A stretch of DNA of 64,000 nucleotides, taken from positions 1-64,000 of the forward strand of contig UCMT01000057.1 of NCBI GenBank assembly GCA_900473795.1. The letters are read 5' to 3'. This DNA comes from Hyphomicrobiales bacterium. GTDB lineage: Bacteria > Pseudomonadota > Alphaproteobacteria > Rhizobiales > Rhizobiaceae. The translations under genes were made by a program, and so were the position numbers. The notes beneath the pieces are model-generated. The model made no database searches. It saw only the letters and a list, made by a program, of their open reading frames with translations, and had not been told where the DNA came from. Shown in pieces: positions 9,804-18,194 of this stretch; position 1 is the first letter of the stretch, and every line of letters starts with the position of its first letter.

Positions 9804-10082
9804 TCACAGATCGCTTAGCTTTTCTTTCAGTAACTCGGTGGCCCGGCGTATCCCTCGCGCACGAGCGGACTCATCCCTCCCCGGCTCCACTTTCACGATT
9901 TCCGGCACTCGCATGCAACGCAACTGCTCGCCGCCGGGGCATCCTAAGACGCGAGTGAGCGCTTCGGATATTGGACGGATCGGCATCATCTCAGTCACTA
10001 TTCGTACGTCATGCTCGCGATGCAAGCCAACGGCCGCAGAACAAGTTGACGCCGCGATCAAAGCTGCTAAAAAGCCAGCCAT
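9804..10082 (-). CDS. Small hypothetical, possibly secreted
   Basis: A 92-residue ORF beginning MAGFLAALIAASTCSAAVG, which resembles a short signal peptide, followed by a charged, helical C-terminus (RARGIRRATELLKEKL). No family was recognised. There is no good Shine-Dalgarno before the chosen ATG, and the frame is open further upstream to 10160, so both start and reality are uncertain. It lies between rlpA and a tRNA gene. Confidence 0.3.
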   Translation of the reverse strand: MAGFLAALIAASTCSAAVGLHREHDVRIVTEMMPIRPISEALTRVLGCPGGEQLRCMRVPEIVKVEPGRDESARARGIRRATELLKEKLSDL

Positions 10083-10166
10083 CGAATGATTGGGTAGAAA
10101 AGTGGTTGCAAGGACCGTTTTCCCGCTCTCCGCAATATGCGGAAAGAAAAGCCTTTTCAATTAGAT

Positions 10167-10256
10167 GGAAGAGTGTCCGAGTGGTTTAAGGAACCGGTCT
10201 TGAAAACCGGCGTGCGGGAAACCGTACCGTGGGTTCGAATCCCACCTCTTCCGCCA
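10167..10256 (+). tRNA. tRNA-Ser (TGA)
   Basis: A 90-base class II tRNA. The acceptor stem GGAAGAG pairs with CTCTTCC, the anticodon loop CTTGAAA sits on stem CCGGT/ACCGG with anticodon TGA, a long variable arm follows, then the T loop GTTCGAAT and encoded CCA at 10254-10256. Confidence 0.95.
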
Positions 10257-10275
10257 GTTCTCCGAAAAACTCTGC

Positions 10276-10425
10276 TCAGCCGGCGACGTTGTCGATGGTT
10301 GTGATGACCGTTGTCAGGGCCGGTGCGCTGGCTTGCGTCCAAAGCTGGTATCCCACCACGCTCGCCAAGATGGTGGACCATATAACGAAATCTCCGATGC
10401 GAAACAGCGGTTCTTTCTTCTTCAT
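10276..10425 (-). CDS. Small single-span membrane protein
   Basis: A 49-residue ORF starting MKKKEPLFRIGD, with GAGGA 8 bases before the ATG. One hydrophobic segment (about residues 13-29) follows a basic N-terminus, so an N-in membrane anchor is likely. The open frame extends further upstream but without a sensible start. Function unknown; it lies directly after tRNA-Ser on the opposite strand. Confidence 0.5.
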   Translation of the reverse strand: MKKKEPLFRIGDFVIWSTILASVVGYQLWTQASAPALTTVITTIDNVAG

Positions 10426-10760
10426 TGCAGTCATCCTCATGTCGGATAGGATTTCCTGAAGACAACATCGCGCCGATTGTTCAACTTCGGAAGACGGTGT
10501 TCGGTGAACACTGTATTTCACATCGAGCAATGGCACTGTTACTGCGGGAACAACTGCGGCGATGAGCCAACCCGAAACGGAACCCCGAAGCGGCATTTTC
10601 CGACCGGAAGCACGCGATAACGATTCACTCGATCGCCAAATTGTGTTAGGTTCCGCGTGGAGGCAAACCACACCGGTTGTTGCGAGCCGGTTCTGTTTGT
10701 CTTTCGGATCCCAGTTCTATCTTTGGATTGGGATTTGCCCCCGGGGTGAAGGAGAATGCC

Positions 10761-10979
10761 ATGCATTACAGCGTGCAGTTTTTCACCTGGACGCCGAAAC
10801 AGGGCGTCCATCAAGTTGGCTCGACGATCGAGATCGACGCCGTCAATCCAAAACTGGCGGCCGTCTCGCTGTTGGGCCTGAGGCTGGATGAGACCGGTGC
10901 GGCCAAGAGATTGGCAGCCCGCGTCTGGAATGCGCCGGACGACAGCAAGGCCGATTGCGAGTGTTTCTACTATCATTGA
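10761..10979 (+). CDS. Small hypothetical protein (72 aa)
   Basis: A 72-residue soluble ORF starting MHYSVQFFTW, with a strong AAGGAG at 10749-10754 before the ATG. It is rich in short beta-like stretches (VGSTIEIDAVN) and ends with a CECFYYH tail. No family was recognised. The clear ribosome-binding site and normal codon use argue that it is real. It is monocistronic in an otherwise sparse region between two tRNA genes. Confidence 0.6.
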   Translation: MHYSVQFFTWTPKQGVHQVGSTIEIDAVNPKLAAVSLLGLRLDETGAAKRLAARVWNAPDDSKADCECFYYH

Positions 10980-11280
10980 CCGCCGGCCCCTTGCCGCGGT
11001 GCTAAAGGCGTGTTCGCTTCGTCGCCGCGAATGCGGCTTATCGCGCCCGATTGCATCGTCACCAGCAACGGCGTTGCTTTATGGCGCGCATAGAGAACGT
11101 CGTTTCGCTAAGGTCGGAATGCATCTTTTCGATGCGGGTGGGGCGCGTCGCCGGTTGACGGCGGCTGGGCGCAACCATTACGCCAGTACGCGTGTCGCGT
11201 GCCAGATCAAGGTGACCTCAAACGAGGTTGCCGACATGGTTGAAGCGGCAGCCCTATCCAATTGCTATTGTGGAAAATTT
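10980..11280. other. No gene recognised
   Basis: The 300 bases between the small hypothetical gene and tRNA-Cys show overlapping ORFs in several frames, none with a ribosome-binding site or recognisable protein. Nothing else was seen. Confidence 0.4.
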
Positions 11281-11354
11281 TGGAGGCCTCGCCCGGAATT
11301 GAACCGGGGTACAAGGATTTGCAGTCCTCTGCGTCACCACTCCGCCACGAGGCC
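11281..11354 (-). tRNA. tRNA-Cys (GCA)
   Basis: Read on the minus strand, acceptor stem GGCCTCG pairs with CGAGGCC, anticodon loop CTGCAAA carries GCA, the T loop GTTCAATTC is present and CCA is encoded at 11283-11281. It stands alone. Confidence 0.95.
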
Positions 11355-11590
11355 TCGTAACGATCATCACTTAATCGTGACGGGCGTTTAGACCGATTTC
11401 CGATCCAGTGCAAGACGCCTTGACCAAATTCCAGTTATTTCTCATGGGAGAAGCCAGTCTCCCGGTCACAACCGCTTCCCTTGGTCGGGAAATCCCAGCA
11501 TCGCTCGCGGTATCAAGTCGCAGGCGCTCACTGGCGGGTCACCCCGTCAATTTTCGAAGAAGATAGGCGTTCGGCCAGATAAACTTCGAG

Positions 11591-12304
11591 TTAGTGGTAC
11601 CGTCGGATCAGACCCACCAGCTTGCCTTGGATCTTCACACGATCAGGGCCGAAAATCCGGGTTTCGTAGGCGGGATTGGCTGCCTCGAGCGCAATCGATG
11701 CACCCTTGCGGCGAAACCGTTTCAGCGTCGCCTCCTCATCATCGACCAGCGCGACGACGATCTCCCCCGGGCTGGCGCTGTTGGTATTGCGGATGATGAC
11801 GGTGTCGCCGTCGAGAATGCCTGCCTCGATCATCGAATCGCCACGGACTTCCAGCGCATAATGTTCACCGCTGCCGACCATCTCGAGCGGCACGGAAATA
11901 TCGTGCGTATTGTTCTGGATCGCCGAGATCGGCACACCGGCTGCAATTCGCCCCATGACGGGGATGGAGACGGAGTTGTTCTCGTTGCTGGCCGTGACGG
12001 GCTTGGCGGCCGGCGGCGGGGTGGCGTCGCGGCTGCCCTGGATGACGCTCGGCGAAAAGCCGCGCTTGGGCTGGAGGCTCGCGGAATAGGCTTCCGGCAG
12101 CTTGATGACCTCAAGCGCGCGTGCCCGGTTGGGTAGACGCCGAATGAAGCCGCGTTCCTCGAGCGCCGTGATCAGCCGGTGAATACCGGATTTCGAGGCG
12201 AGGTCCAGCGCATCCTTCATCTCGTCGAAGGATGGCGGCACGCCCGATTCCTTCATTCTTTCGTGAATGAACAGAAGCAGTTCCTGTTGCTTGCGGGTCA
12301 GCAT
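11591..12304 (-). CDS. lexA: LexA repressor
   Basis: SOS-response repressor and self-cleaving protease. The N-terminal winged helix (residues 1-65) includes [21 protein letters not shown]. The cleavage site Ala122-Gly123 lies in GRIAAGVPI. Catalytic Ser157 is in RGDSM and Lys195 in ATLKRF. The long linker (about 70-112) is typical of alphaproteobacterial LexA, and 237 residues is the usual size. A GTTC-N7-GTTC box about 50 bases upstream fits autoregulation. The gene is monocistronic, divergent from a small membrane-protein gene. Confidence 0.97.
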   Translation of the reverse strand: MLTRKQQELLLFIHERMKESGVPPSFDEMKDALDLASKSGIHRLITALEERGFIRRLPNRARALEVIKLPEAYSASLQPKRGFSPSVIQGSRDATPPPAAKPVTASNENNSVSIPVMGRIAAGVPISAIQNNTHDISVPLEMVGSGEHYALEVRGDSMIEAGILDGDTVIIRNTNSASPGEIVVALVDDEEATLKRFRRKGASIALEAANPAYETRIFGPDRVKIQGKLVGLIRRYH

Positions 12305-12352
12305 GAAAGATCACTCCGGAATCGAGAAACAAATCAAGAACGAACACTATAT

Positions 12353-12367
12353 GTTCCACATGTGTTC
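12353..12367. promoter_or_regulatory. SOS box (LexA operator)
   Basis: GTTC-CACATGT-GTTC matches the alphaproteobacterial LexA site GTTC-N7-GTTC exactly and lies 49-63 bases before the lexA start. A GAAC pair at 12338-12345 lies next to it. Autorepression of lexA is the expected role. Confidence 0.85.
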
Positions 12368-12554
12368 CGCAAGTCCCTAAAATTCGTGGATAGAAGGGCG
12401 CATCTATCGACCGGTGGCGGTTGGAAAACCGGCCTTCATCCCCCACCAACCCGCGTCTGCCGGGGTCGCTTGGGAACATTTGCACCTGTGCGGCCGTTTT
12501 CCGCTGGTGTTGAAACATTGCGGCGGCTCGGATGTCGTTGCGAGGAGGCAGGAA

Positions 12555-12893
12555 ATGGCAGTCGATGAACGCGGTAACAAGGTTTCGGTCGAAGACACGA
12601 ACCGGACTGTGGAGATCAGCGGCGTCGCGGCGCGCCAGGGGCTGCTCAGACGGCCGTTTCTGATGGTTCTCATCGGCGGCCTGGTGCTGGCGGTGGTAGC
12701 CTGGGCGGGCGCTGCGATGTTTGGCGAAAGCACCGACAATGATGGGGCCACGCAGGTCGAGGAGACTGCGCCGGCCAAGGACAGCGTCCCGGCCGACCAG
12801 GGCACCGTCGGCAATGCGCCTTCGACGGGCGAGCAGATGCAGCCGGTCCCGGTCGACAAGGATCCGACCCCGCAGACCGGTTCCGGCGGCTAG
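12555..12893 (+). CDS. Hypothetical single-span membrane protein
   Basis: A 112-residue protein: soluble N-terminus of about 35 residues, one transmembrane helix (PFLMVLIGGLVLAVVAWAGA, about 38-57), then an acidic, proline-rich extracytoplasmic tail. The ATG at 12555 is preceded by GAGGAGGCAGGAA; the longer upstream frame lacks this. The function is unknown. It is divergent from lexA, but the SOS box lies about 190 bases away, so SOS control is not evident. Confidence 0.6.
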   Translation: MAVDERGNKVSVEDTNRTVEISGVAARQGLLRRPFLMVLIGGLVLAVVAWAGAAMFGESTDNDGATQVEETAPAKDSVPADQGTVGNAPSTGEQMQPVPVDKDPTPQTGSGG

Positions 12894-12982
12894 GCCGTAG
12901 CGCCGGGCAATGAACTCATCCGCTCCATCATGGAACAAAGGTCCCCCAGTCCCGGCGGTTCCTTTGCCGGGTGACGGCTGAC

Positions 12983-13258
12983 TTAGGACGTCTCCCGCCT
13001 GCGCGCCCACCAGACCGACAGTCTGCGGCGCTGACGCCGGACGAAGGCAAGGTCATGCGACAGCACGAGCAGACCGAGCGGCACCATCCAGAAGCCCAGA
13101 ACCGGCAGGAAGCCGAGAATACCGCCAAAGATCAGCACGGCACCAAGGGCAATGCGCCATGCCCGCGATTGCGGCAGCGGCAGCCGCCATGAGCCGAGAA
13201 TGAGTTCGTGCGTGCTCGCATCGATACCGAATTTTTTCGTTTTCTGCGGTTCTGCCAT
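12983..13258 (-). CDS. Small two-span membrane protein
   Basis: A 91-residue protein with a charged N-terminus, two closely spaced hydrophobic segments (about 34-50 and 52-70, around GGILGFLPVLGFWMVPLGLL) and an arginine-rich C-terminus (RRQRRR). It resembles small PGPGW-type membrane proteins, but the assignment is tentative. The start at 13258 is preferred to the longer frame because the upstream part is low-complexity. It is convergent with the preceding small membrane-protein gene. Confidence 0.6.
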   Translation of the reverse strand: MAEPQKTKKFGIDASTHELILGSWRLPLPQSRAWRIALGAVLIFGGILGFLPVLGFWMVPLGLLVLSHDLAFVRRQRRRLSVWWARRRETS

Positions 13259-13450
13259 GGTCACCTGTCGAACTCTCGGGCGAAAGCCCGCTAGAGTGGG
13301 AAATTGCGGTCGTCCCCGCCCAGGCGAGCACTCTCCTCCATATGGGAGTTCTCCACAGTCAGACAAGATTGTGCACTTTTTTTGAAAAACCGCTTGGCAA
13401 ATCGGAAAAGCATTTGTATTAGCAGCCTCACTTCTGCAGCGCGCAGATGA

Positions 13451-13525
13451 TCCCTGGTAGCTCAGCGGTAGAGCATTCGACTGTTAATCGACAGGTCGCC
13501 GGTTCGAATCCGGCCCGGGGAGCCA
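13451..13525 (+). tRNA. tRNA-Asn (GTT)
   Basis: Acceptor stem TCCCTGG pairs with CCGGGGA (one G-T pair). The D arm AGCTCAGCGGTAGAGC, anticodon loop CTGTTAA (GTT), T loop GTTCGAATC and encoded CCA at 13523-13525 are present. A rho-independent terminator follows. Confidence 0.96.
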
Positions 13526-13530
13526 GTTTC

Positions 13531-13562
13531 AAGGGCTGCGTCCAACGGCGCAGCCCTTTTTC
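13531..13562 (+). terminator. Rho-independent terminator of tRNA-Asn
   Basis: Stem AAGGGCTGCG / CGCAGCCCTT with an 8-base loop, followed by a run of T. It begins 6 bases after the tRNA CCA end. Confidence 0.85.
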
Positions 13563-13751
13563 GTTGCCTGACCGACGGCGGGCGAGCGCTCCGCCTGCCC
13601 CTTGCGCCCGCACCTTAATCGCAACTGCTTTGTCGTTTATACTGCCCGGTACAGGTTTGCGCCTATTGCAAGCAGCATGGCCGCCATGCCGGCTGGCGAG
13701 ATTTGCGCAAGGAGAGGCTCGAAGCGCCGGCTCTCGCTTCACGGGTGCACC

Positions 13752-14582
13752 ATGACAGGCGAAAAAGTGTCGCTCACCGAGGAGAAGGAAACCCTCCTCA
13801 TCACGCTTTCTGCGAAGGCGGGGGAAAGCCGCCTGCCGGATTCGCTCCTCAAGGATCGTTTCGCCGCCGAGGCTGTCAGCCGGATCGACTACGACTTTTC
13901 GAGGCTGAACGTCGATCGTGACATGATGATCGGCGTGGCGATGCGCGCCCATATGCTCGATGGCTGGACGCGTGACTTCATCACCCGCCATCCCGACGCG
14001 AGCGTGCTGCACCTCGGCTGCGGGCTGGACAGTCGTGTCTTCCGCATCGATCCGCCGCCGACGATCCGCTGGTTCGAGGTGGACTATCCCGAGGTTATCG
14101 CGTTGCGCCGCAAGCTCTATCCCGAGCGAGAATCCTGCAGCCTCATCGGCTCGTCCGTCATCGATCCGCATTGGGTTGCAGATGTGCCGACCGACCGTCC
14201 GACGATCATCGTCGCCGAGGGGCTTTTTCCCTACTTGCCGGAGGATGAGGTCCCGAAATTGCTGCGGCGGCTTACGGCGCACCTTGCGCGCGGCGAGCTG
14301 GTCTTTGATGGTTACAGCCGGCTCGGACTGGCGCTCATCAGCTGGCAGCCTTCGGTGCGCGCGACCGGAGCCAGGCTGCGTTGGGCGATGGACGATCCGC
14401 GCGAACTCGAAAAGCAGGTCCCCCGGCTGAAATTGCAGACGGAGCTGCTGGCCTACGATCCGGGCGGCTACGATTCGAAACAGATCGAAAGGCTGTCCTG
14501 GGCGGCGCAGTTGACGATTGGCGTCTTTGCTGCACTTCCGGCGCTTGGGAGAATCGGCCGGCTGTTGCGCTTTCGGTTTTGA
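13752..14582 (+). CDS. Class I SAM-dependent methyltransferase, LCMT family
   Basis: A 276-residue protein of the leucine carboxyl methyltransferase / PpmK-like family. The SAM-binding motif LHLGCGLDSR appears near residue 92, followed by WFEVDYPEV (acidic residue for SAM ribose) and VAEGLFPYLPEDEV. Bacterial members methylate carboxyl groups of small molecules or proteins, with mostly unknown substrates. The ATG at 13752 gives the family start; the longer frame runs back into the tRNA terminator region. It lies about 100 bases before a LysE-type exporter gene on the same strand. Confidence 0.8.
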   Translation: MTGEKVSLTEEKETLLITLSAKAGESRLPDSLLKDRFAAEAVSRIDYDFSRLNVDRDMMIGVAMRAHMLDGWTRDFITRHPDASVLHLGCGLDSRVFRIDPPPTIRWFEVDYPEVIALRRKLYPERESCSLIGSSVIDPHWVADVPTDRPTIIVAEGLFPYLPEDEVPKLLRRLTAHLARGELVFDGYSRLGLALISWQPSVRATGARLRWAMDDPRELEKQVPRLKLQTELLAYDPGGYDSKQIERLSWAAQLTIGVFAALPALGRIGRLLRFRF

Positions 14583-14687
14583 AATCACCATGTTGCGCGC
14601 GATGCCGCCCAGGCTTTGGCATCGATCGGCGCGACAGTCCGTCATTTCCAGTGTAAAGGGGCCTCGCCTGCCGAACCGGAGCCGACA

Positions 14688-15320
14688 ATGCCATCGACCG
14701 AACTGCTGATCGCCTTTCTCGCCACCACGGCTGTCTTTGCCTATATCCCGGGTCCTGCCATGCTTTATGCGGCTGCCCAGACGATCGCCCGCGGCCGGTG
14801 GTCGGGGCTTATGGCCGCATTGGGCATTCATCTTGGTGGATACGCTCATGTTTTTGCGGCTGCCGCCGGCCTGTCGATCCTGTTCCACGCCGTGCCGGTG
14901 CTGTACATGGCCGTGAAATTGGCCGGGGCGGCGTATCTTGTCTGGCTCGGCATTGCGCTGTTTCGTGCGCGGGCCGATGGGGATGCCGCCCTGCCCGGCA
15001 TCGAGCCGAAGTCCGGCCGGCGGGCTTTTTTTGAAAGCGTCACCGTCGAGGTTCTCAATCCCAAGACGGCGATCTTCTTCGTGGCCTTCCTGCCGCAATT
15101 TGTCGATGTTTCCGCCGTGTTCCCCGTCTGGCTGCAGCTTGCCATTCTCGGGACGATCGTCAATCTCATGTTTTCTTCGGCCGATATTGTCTGTGTGTTT
15201 CTGGCCGGCGCGGTGATCGGCCGGCTGCGTCGATCCACCCACGCGCGGCGCCTGATGCAGCGCGCCGGTGGCGCAATGCTGATCGGATTGGGCGCCCATC
15301 TTGCCTTTCAGAAGAGCTGA
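14688..15320 (+). CDS. LysE family amino-acid exporter
   Basis: A 210-residue membrane protein with about six hydrophobic segments. The family signature near the N-terminus is YIPGPAMLYAAAQTIARGR, and the central VEVLNPKTAIFFVAFLPQFV is typical of the RhtB/LysE group. It likely exports an amino acid or related metabolite; the substrate cannot be predicted. It lies downstream of the methyltransferase gene and may be co-transcribed. The ATG at 14688 fits the family start. Confidence 0.88.
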   Translation: MPSTELLIAFLATTAVFAYIPGPAMLYAAAQTIARGRWSGLMAALGIHLGGYAHVFAAAAGLSILFHAVPVLYMAVKLAGAAYLVWLGIALFRARADGDAALPGIEPKSGRRAFFESVTVEVLNPKTAIFFVAFLPQFVDVSAVFPVWLQLAILGTIVNLMFSSADIVCVFLAGAVIGRLRRSTHARRLMQRAGGAMLIGLGAHLAFQKS

Positions 15321-15603
15321 GTGCCCCGTTGAGGTTCCGGAGCCTCGTTTTGAAAATGGCAGAATCAGCCGATTGAACGGTCCCGGTGACGGGAAGTTGA
15401 GACGAACCGTCTCTGGAAACGGAGGGCTGCGTGCTTTTGGCGTTATCCGTTCTGGCAAAGAGGTTGAACGCGAGCAACTGCGGCGCTCAAAGCGATGCGC
15501 ATTGCGCCTTTCGAGGTAGCGCGCGAGCCACTCCTTTCGGCAATCTTGACGGCCGGGTGCATTCTGCCAATCTACAGCTATGGGGAGTGGGGGAAGAAGT
15601 CCG

Positions 15604-15885
15604 ATGACAACAATTGTCAGGACGGAAAAACGCAGGCGTGGAATATTCGGAATTCTTGTGTGGTGGACGTTCTTGACCTTCAATGCCTTGATGGGCCTGT
15701 CGCTTTTCTACGCGATCATGTTCACATCGGTGAAAGTCGGCGAAGGCGTGCATGCTGAAATGCAGACCGGCACAGCAACCGGCGAAACAATCACGGCAGG
15801 TGTCTTGCTGTGGGTGTGGCTTGTCGGCTCGGTGATGCTCGGCTTGATCGTTGCCCTGACCCGGAGAAAGATGGGTTCCCGTTGA
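15604..15885 (+). CDS. Small two-span membrane protein
   Basis: A 93-residue protein with a basic N-terminus (RTEKRRRG), two transmembrane helices (about 13-35 and 62-82) and a short basic tail. The start at 15604 follows GGGAAGAAG. No function is assigned; similar short integral membrane proteins are common in rhizobia. Standing alone after a 280-base gap, it probably has its own promoter. Confidence 0.6.
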   Translation: MTTIVRTEKRRRGIFGILVWWTFLTFNALMGLSLFYAIMFTSVKVGEGVHAEMQTGTATGETITAGVLLWVWLVGSVMLGLIVALTRRKMGSR

Positions 15886-16114
15886 CACGGTGATCGATCG
15901 AGCGCTCGTCAAACGGTTAAAGGACGGCCGTCCCGGCTGCGCTCGGCTTGAGCATGCAGCCCGCGGTCGGGCAACCGCGGCGGCGAAGCTCGGCCGATGG
16001 TCCCTTGGAGCGGCCGCAGGCGCAGGCCGAATTTTCTCATGAAATCAACGTTGGCGGCCCGGTGAAAATGAGGTTACTTTATGGCGAGAGCAATGATTGT
16101 CGAGGATCTGTCGT

Positions 16115-17368
16115 ATGGATGCAGCAGACACCGGTTATTGCGAGCCGAAGGATGGCGAGCGTCTTTCCGCTGAAAATCTATCGCGGATCATCAAGGATCT
16201 GCCCGCCAAGGCGCAGATGGTGCTGCGCGGCCTCGTTCACATGCAGGCCGGCTGCCTGAAACTGACATTGCCGGATAGCCGCAAGGTCGTCGTCAAGGGC
16301 AAGGTTCAGGGGCCTGTCGCTTCGGTTACCCTTCACAACTGGAACATGCCGCAAAGGGCCCTCAGCGGCGGCACCATCGCCGTTGCCGAAAGCTATATGG
16401 ACGGTGACTGGGACAGCCCGGATGTCGGCGCCTTCCTCGAACTCTTCCTCGTCAACACCGATGTCGGCCGCAATTTTTCCAACGGCGCCCGCGGCGTGCT
16501 GCGGCTGGTCGAAAAATTTCGCCACTGGATGAACGCCAATACGAAGACGGGCTCGAAGCGGAACATTTCCGCCCACTACGACCTCGGCAACGCCTTCTAC
16601 AAGGAGTGGCTGGACCCGACCATGACCTATTCCTCGGCGCTCTATTCGACCGGGGCGAATGATCTGCAGTCGGCGCAGCGCGCCAAATACCGAGCGCTTG
16701 CCGATGCTGCCGGCATCAAGGCCGGTCATCACGTCCTTGAGATCGGCTGCGGCTGGGGCGGCTTTGCCGAATATGCGGCGGGCGAGATCGGCTGCAAGGT
16801 AACCGGTCTTACCATCAGCCGCGAGCAACTCGCCTTTGCCAACGAGCGCATGAGGAATGCCGGACTGTCGGATAAGGTCGAGATCAAGTTCCAGGATTAT
16901 CGCGACGAGACGGGGCTTTACGACCGGATCGTCTCGATCGAGATGTTCGAGGCCGTCGGCGAAAAATATTGGCCGGCCTATTTCTCGCAGCTGCAGCGCT
17001 GCCTGAAGCCGGGTGGCAAGGCCGGTCTGCAGATCATCACCATCAAGCCGGAGGCCTACCGCGAGTATCGCGCCAATCCGGACTTTATCCAGAAATATGT
17101 CTTCCCCGGCGGCATGCTGCCGACGCGTGAGCATCTGATCGATCTCGGCCGCAAGGTCGGCTTGAAGATGAGCGGCGATTTCGGCTTCGGCCTCGACTAT
17201 GCCCGCACGCTCGCCGAATGGCGCCAGCGCTTCTGGAGTGTCTGGGACAAGGTCGAGCCTCTCGGCTTCGATGCCCGCTTCAAGCGTCTGTGGGAATTCT
17301 ATCTGTTCTATTGCGAGGCCGGTTTCCGGGCAAAGAACATCGACGTCCGACAGATCGTCTATGAATGA
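16115..17368 (+). CDS. Cyclopropane-fatty-acyl-phospholipid synthase family methyltransferase
   Basis: This 417-residue enzyme of the CFA synthase family transfers a methylene group from SAM to unsaturated acyl chains of membrane phospholipids. The SAM motif LEIGCGWGGFAEY, the ISAHYDLGNAFYKEWLDPTMTYSSALY substrate region, SIEMFEAVGEKYWPAYF and FIQKYVFPGGMLPT are all present in family order. The start at 16115 has GAGGA 8 bases upstream. Rhizobia often carry more than one cfa-like gene, so no numbered symbol is given. Downstream lies an SMR pair. Confidence 0.92.
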   Translation: MDAADTGYCEPKDGERLSAENLSRIIKDLPAKAQMVLRGLVHMQAGCLKLTLPDSRKVVVKGKVQGPVASVTLHNWNMPQRALSGGTIAVAESYMDGDWDSPDVGAFLELFLVNTDVGRNFSNGARGVLRLVEKFRHWMNANTKTGSKRNISAHYDLGNAFYKEWLDPTMTYSSALYSTGANDLQSAQRAKYRALADAAGIKAGHHVLEIGCGWGGFAEYAAGEIGCKVTGLTISREQLAFANERMRNAGLSDKVEIKFQDYRDETGLYDRIVSIEMFEAVGEKYWPAYFSQLQRCLKPGGKAGLQIITIKPEAYREYRANPDFIQKYVFPGGMLPTREHLIDLGRKVGLKMSGDFGFGLDYARTLAEWRQRFWSVWDKVEPLGFDARFKRLWEFYLFYCEAGFRAKNIDVRQIVYE

Positions 17369-17518
17369 GCGTATCGCCGGCGGTGCTCAAATCTGTCTCC
17401 GCCGATGGATGCTTCTACCTTCTGTCCAGCAACAAAGCCGTCGCCATGGCTTTACCGCCGCTGTCGGGACGCTTATGCAGGCAGCATCTTTTCAATCGAC
17501 CGTTCCAAAGGGGATGAC

Positions 17519-17881
17519 GTGCGTCTTGCATGGGTTTTTCTGGCGCTCGCCATTGCCACCGAAGTTATCGGCCTGACGGTGATGAAGGCGGCATCGTCCA
17601 GCGGCGGCGCCTGGGGCTATGCCGTGATGTATGCCTCCATCGCCCTCTCCTATGTCTTCCTCGCCAAGGCGGTGAAGACGATTTCGGTCGGCGTCGCCTA
17701 TGCAATCTGGGAAGGTTCGGGCATTGCGCTGATCACATTGGTTTCCGTTTTCGTCTTCAATCACGTGCTGAGCAACCAGGAGATGGTCGGCCTGCTGATG
17801 GCGGTCGGTGGCATCGTTCTCGTCAATGCCGGCGAAGTCCACGACGAAGAAGACATGGAAGTGGCCGATGACCGCGTCTAA
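17519..17881 (+). CDS. SMR family transporter subunit (MdtJ-like)
   Basis: A 120-residue protein with four transmembrane helices of the small multidrug resistance family. The essential membrane glutamate lies in ATEVIGLTVMKAA of helix 1. The start is a GTG at 17519 with AAGGGG upstream; the upstream frame shows no SMR sequence. It overlaps a second SMR gene by 14 bases, so the two probably form a heterodimer like MdtJI (polyamine export). The C-terminus has an acidic tail (HDEEDMEVADD) longer than usual. Confidence 0.88.
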   Translation: MRLAWVFLALAIATEVIGLTVMKAASSSGGAWGYAVMYASIALSYVFLAKAVKTISVGVAYAIWEGSGIALITLVSVFVFNHVLSNQEMVGLLMAVGGIVLVNAGEVHDEEDMEVADDRV

Positions 17882-18194
17882 CGTCTATTTCCTTTTCGCG
17901 GTGCTGGCGGGTGTGCTGGATGTCGCAGCCAATCTGGCGTCCACCAAGTCCAACGGGTTTGCGCGCCGCGGCTGGGGCGTTTTGTCGATCCTGCTCGTGC
18001 TTGCCGCCTTTGCGCTGCTGGTGGAAGCGGTCAAGGGCATGGAACTGGCGATCGCCTATGCCATCCTCGGCGCAACCGGGATTTTCGGCACGGCCATTTC
18101 CGGCCGCCTCCTGTTCGGCCAGAAGCTGAAGCCGATCGGTTGGGTCGGGCTTGTCCTCGTCTTCGGCGCGGTTGTCGTCCTTCATACGGCCTGA
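17868..18194 (+). CDS. SMR family transporter subunit (MdtI-like)
   Basis: A 108-residue four-helix SMR protein, partner of the preceding gene. At the position of the proton- and substrate-binding glutamate of helix 1 the sequence reads LDVAAN, so Asp replaces Glu. The rest, including AYAILGATGIFGTAISGRLLFGQKL, follows the family. The ATG lies within the end of the first gene (14-base overlap), indicating translational coupling. The end overlaps the convergent SDR gene by 13 bases. The asymmetric pair points to an obligate heteromer. Confidence 0.86.
   Translation: MTASNVYFLFAVLAGVLDVAANLASTKSNGFARRGWGVLSILLVLAAFALLVEAVKGMELAIAYAILGATGIFGTAISGRLLFGQKLKPIGWVGLVLVFGAVVVLHTA

Noticed and set aside
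12178-12859. ORFs across the lexA promoter region and the antisense of the following gene
   Set aside because: They overlap the SOS box and lexA start or the opposite strand of a better gene, and have no recognisable sequence.
13428-15683. 751-residue ORF on the minus strand
   Set aside because: It is antisense to the tRNA-Asn, methyltransferase, LysE and membrane-protein genes, has arginine-rich low-complexity sequence and no family. Such shadows are common in GC-rich genomes.
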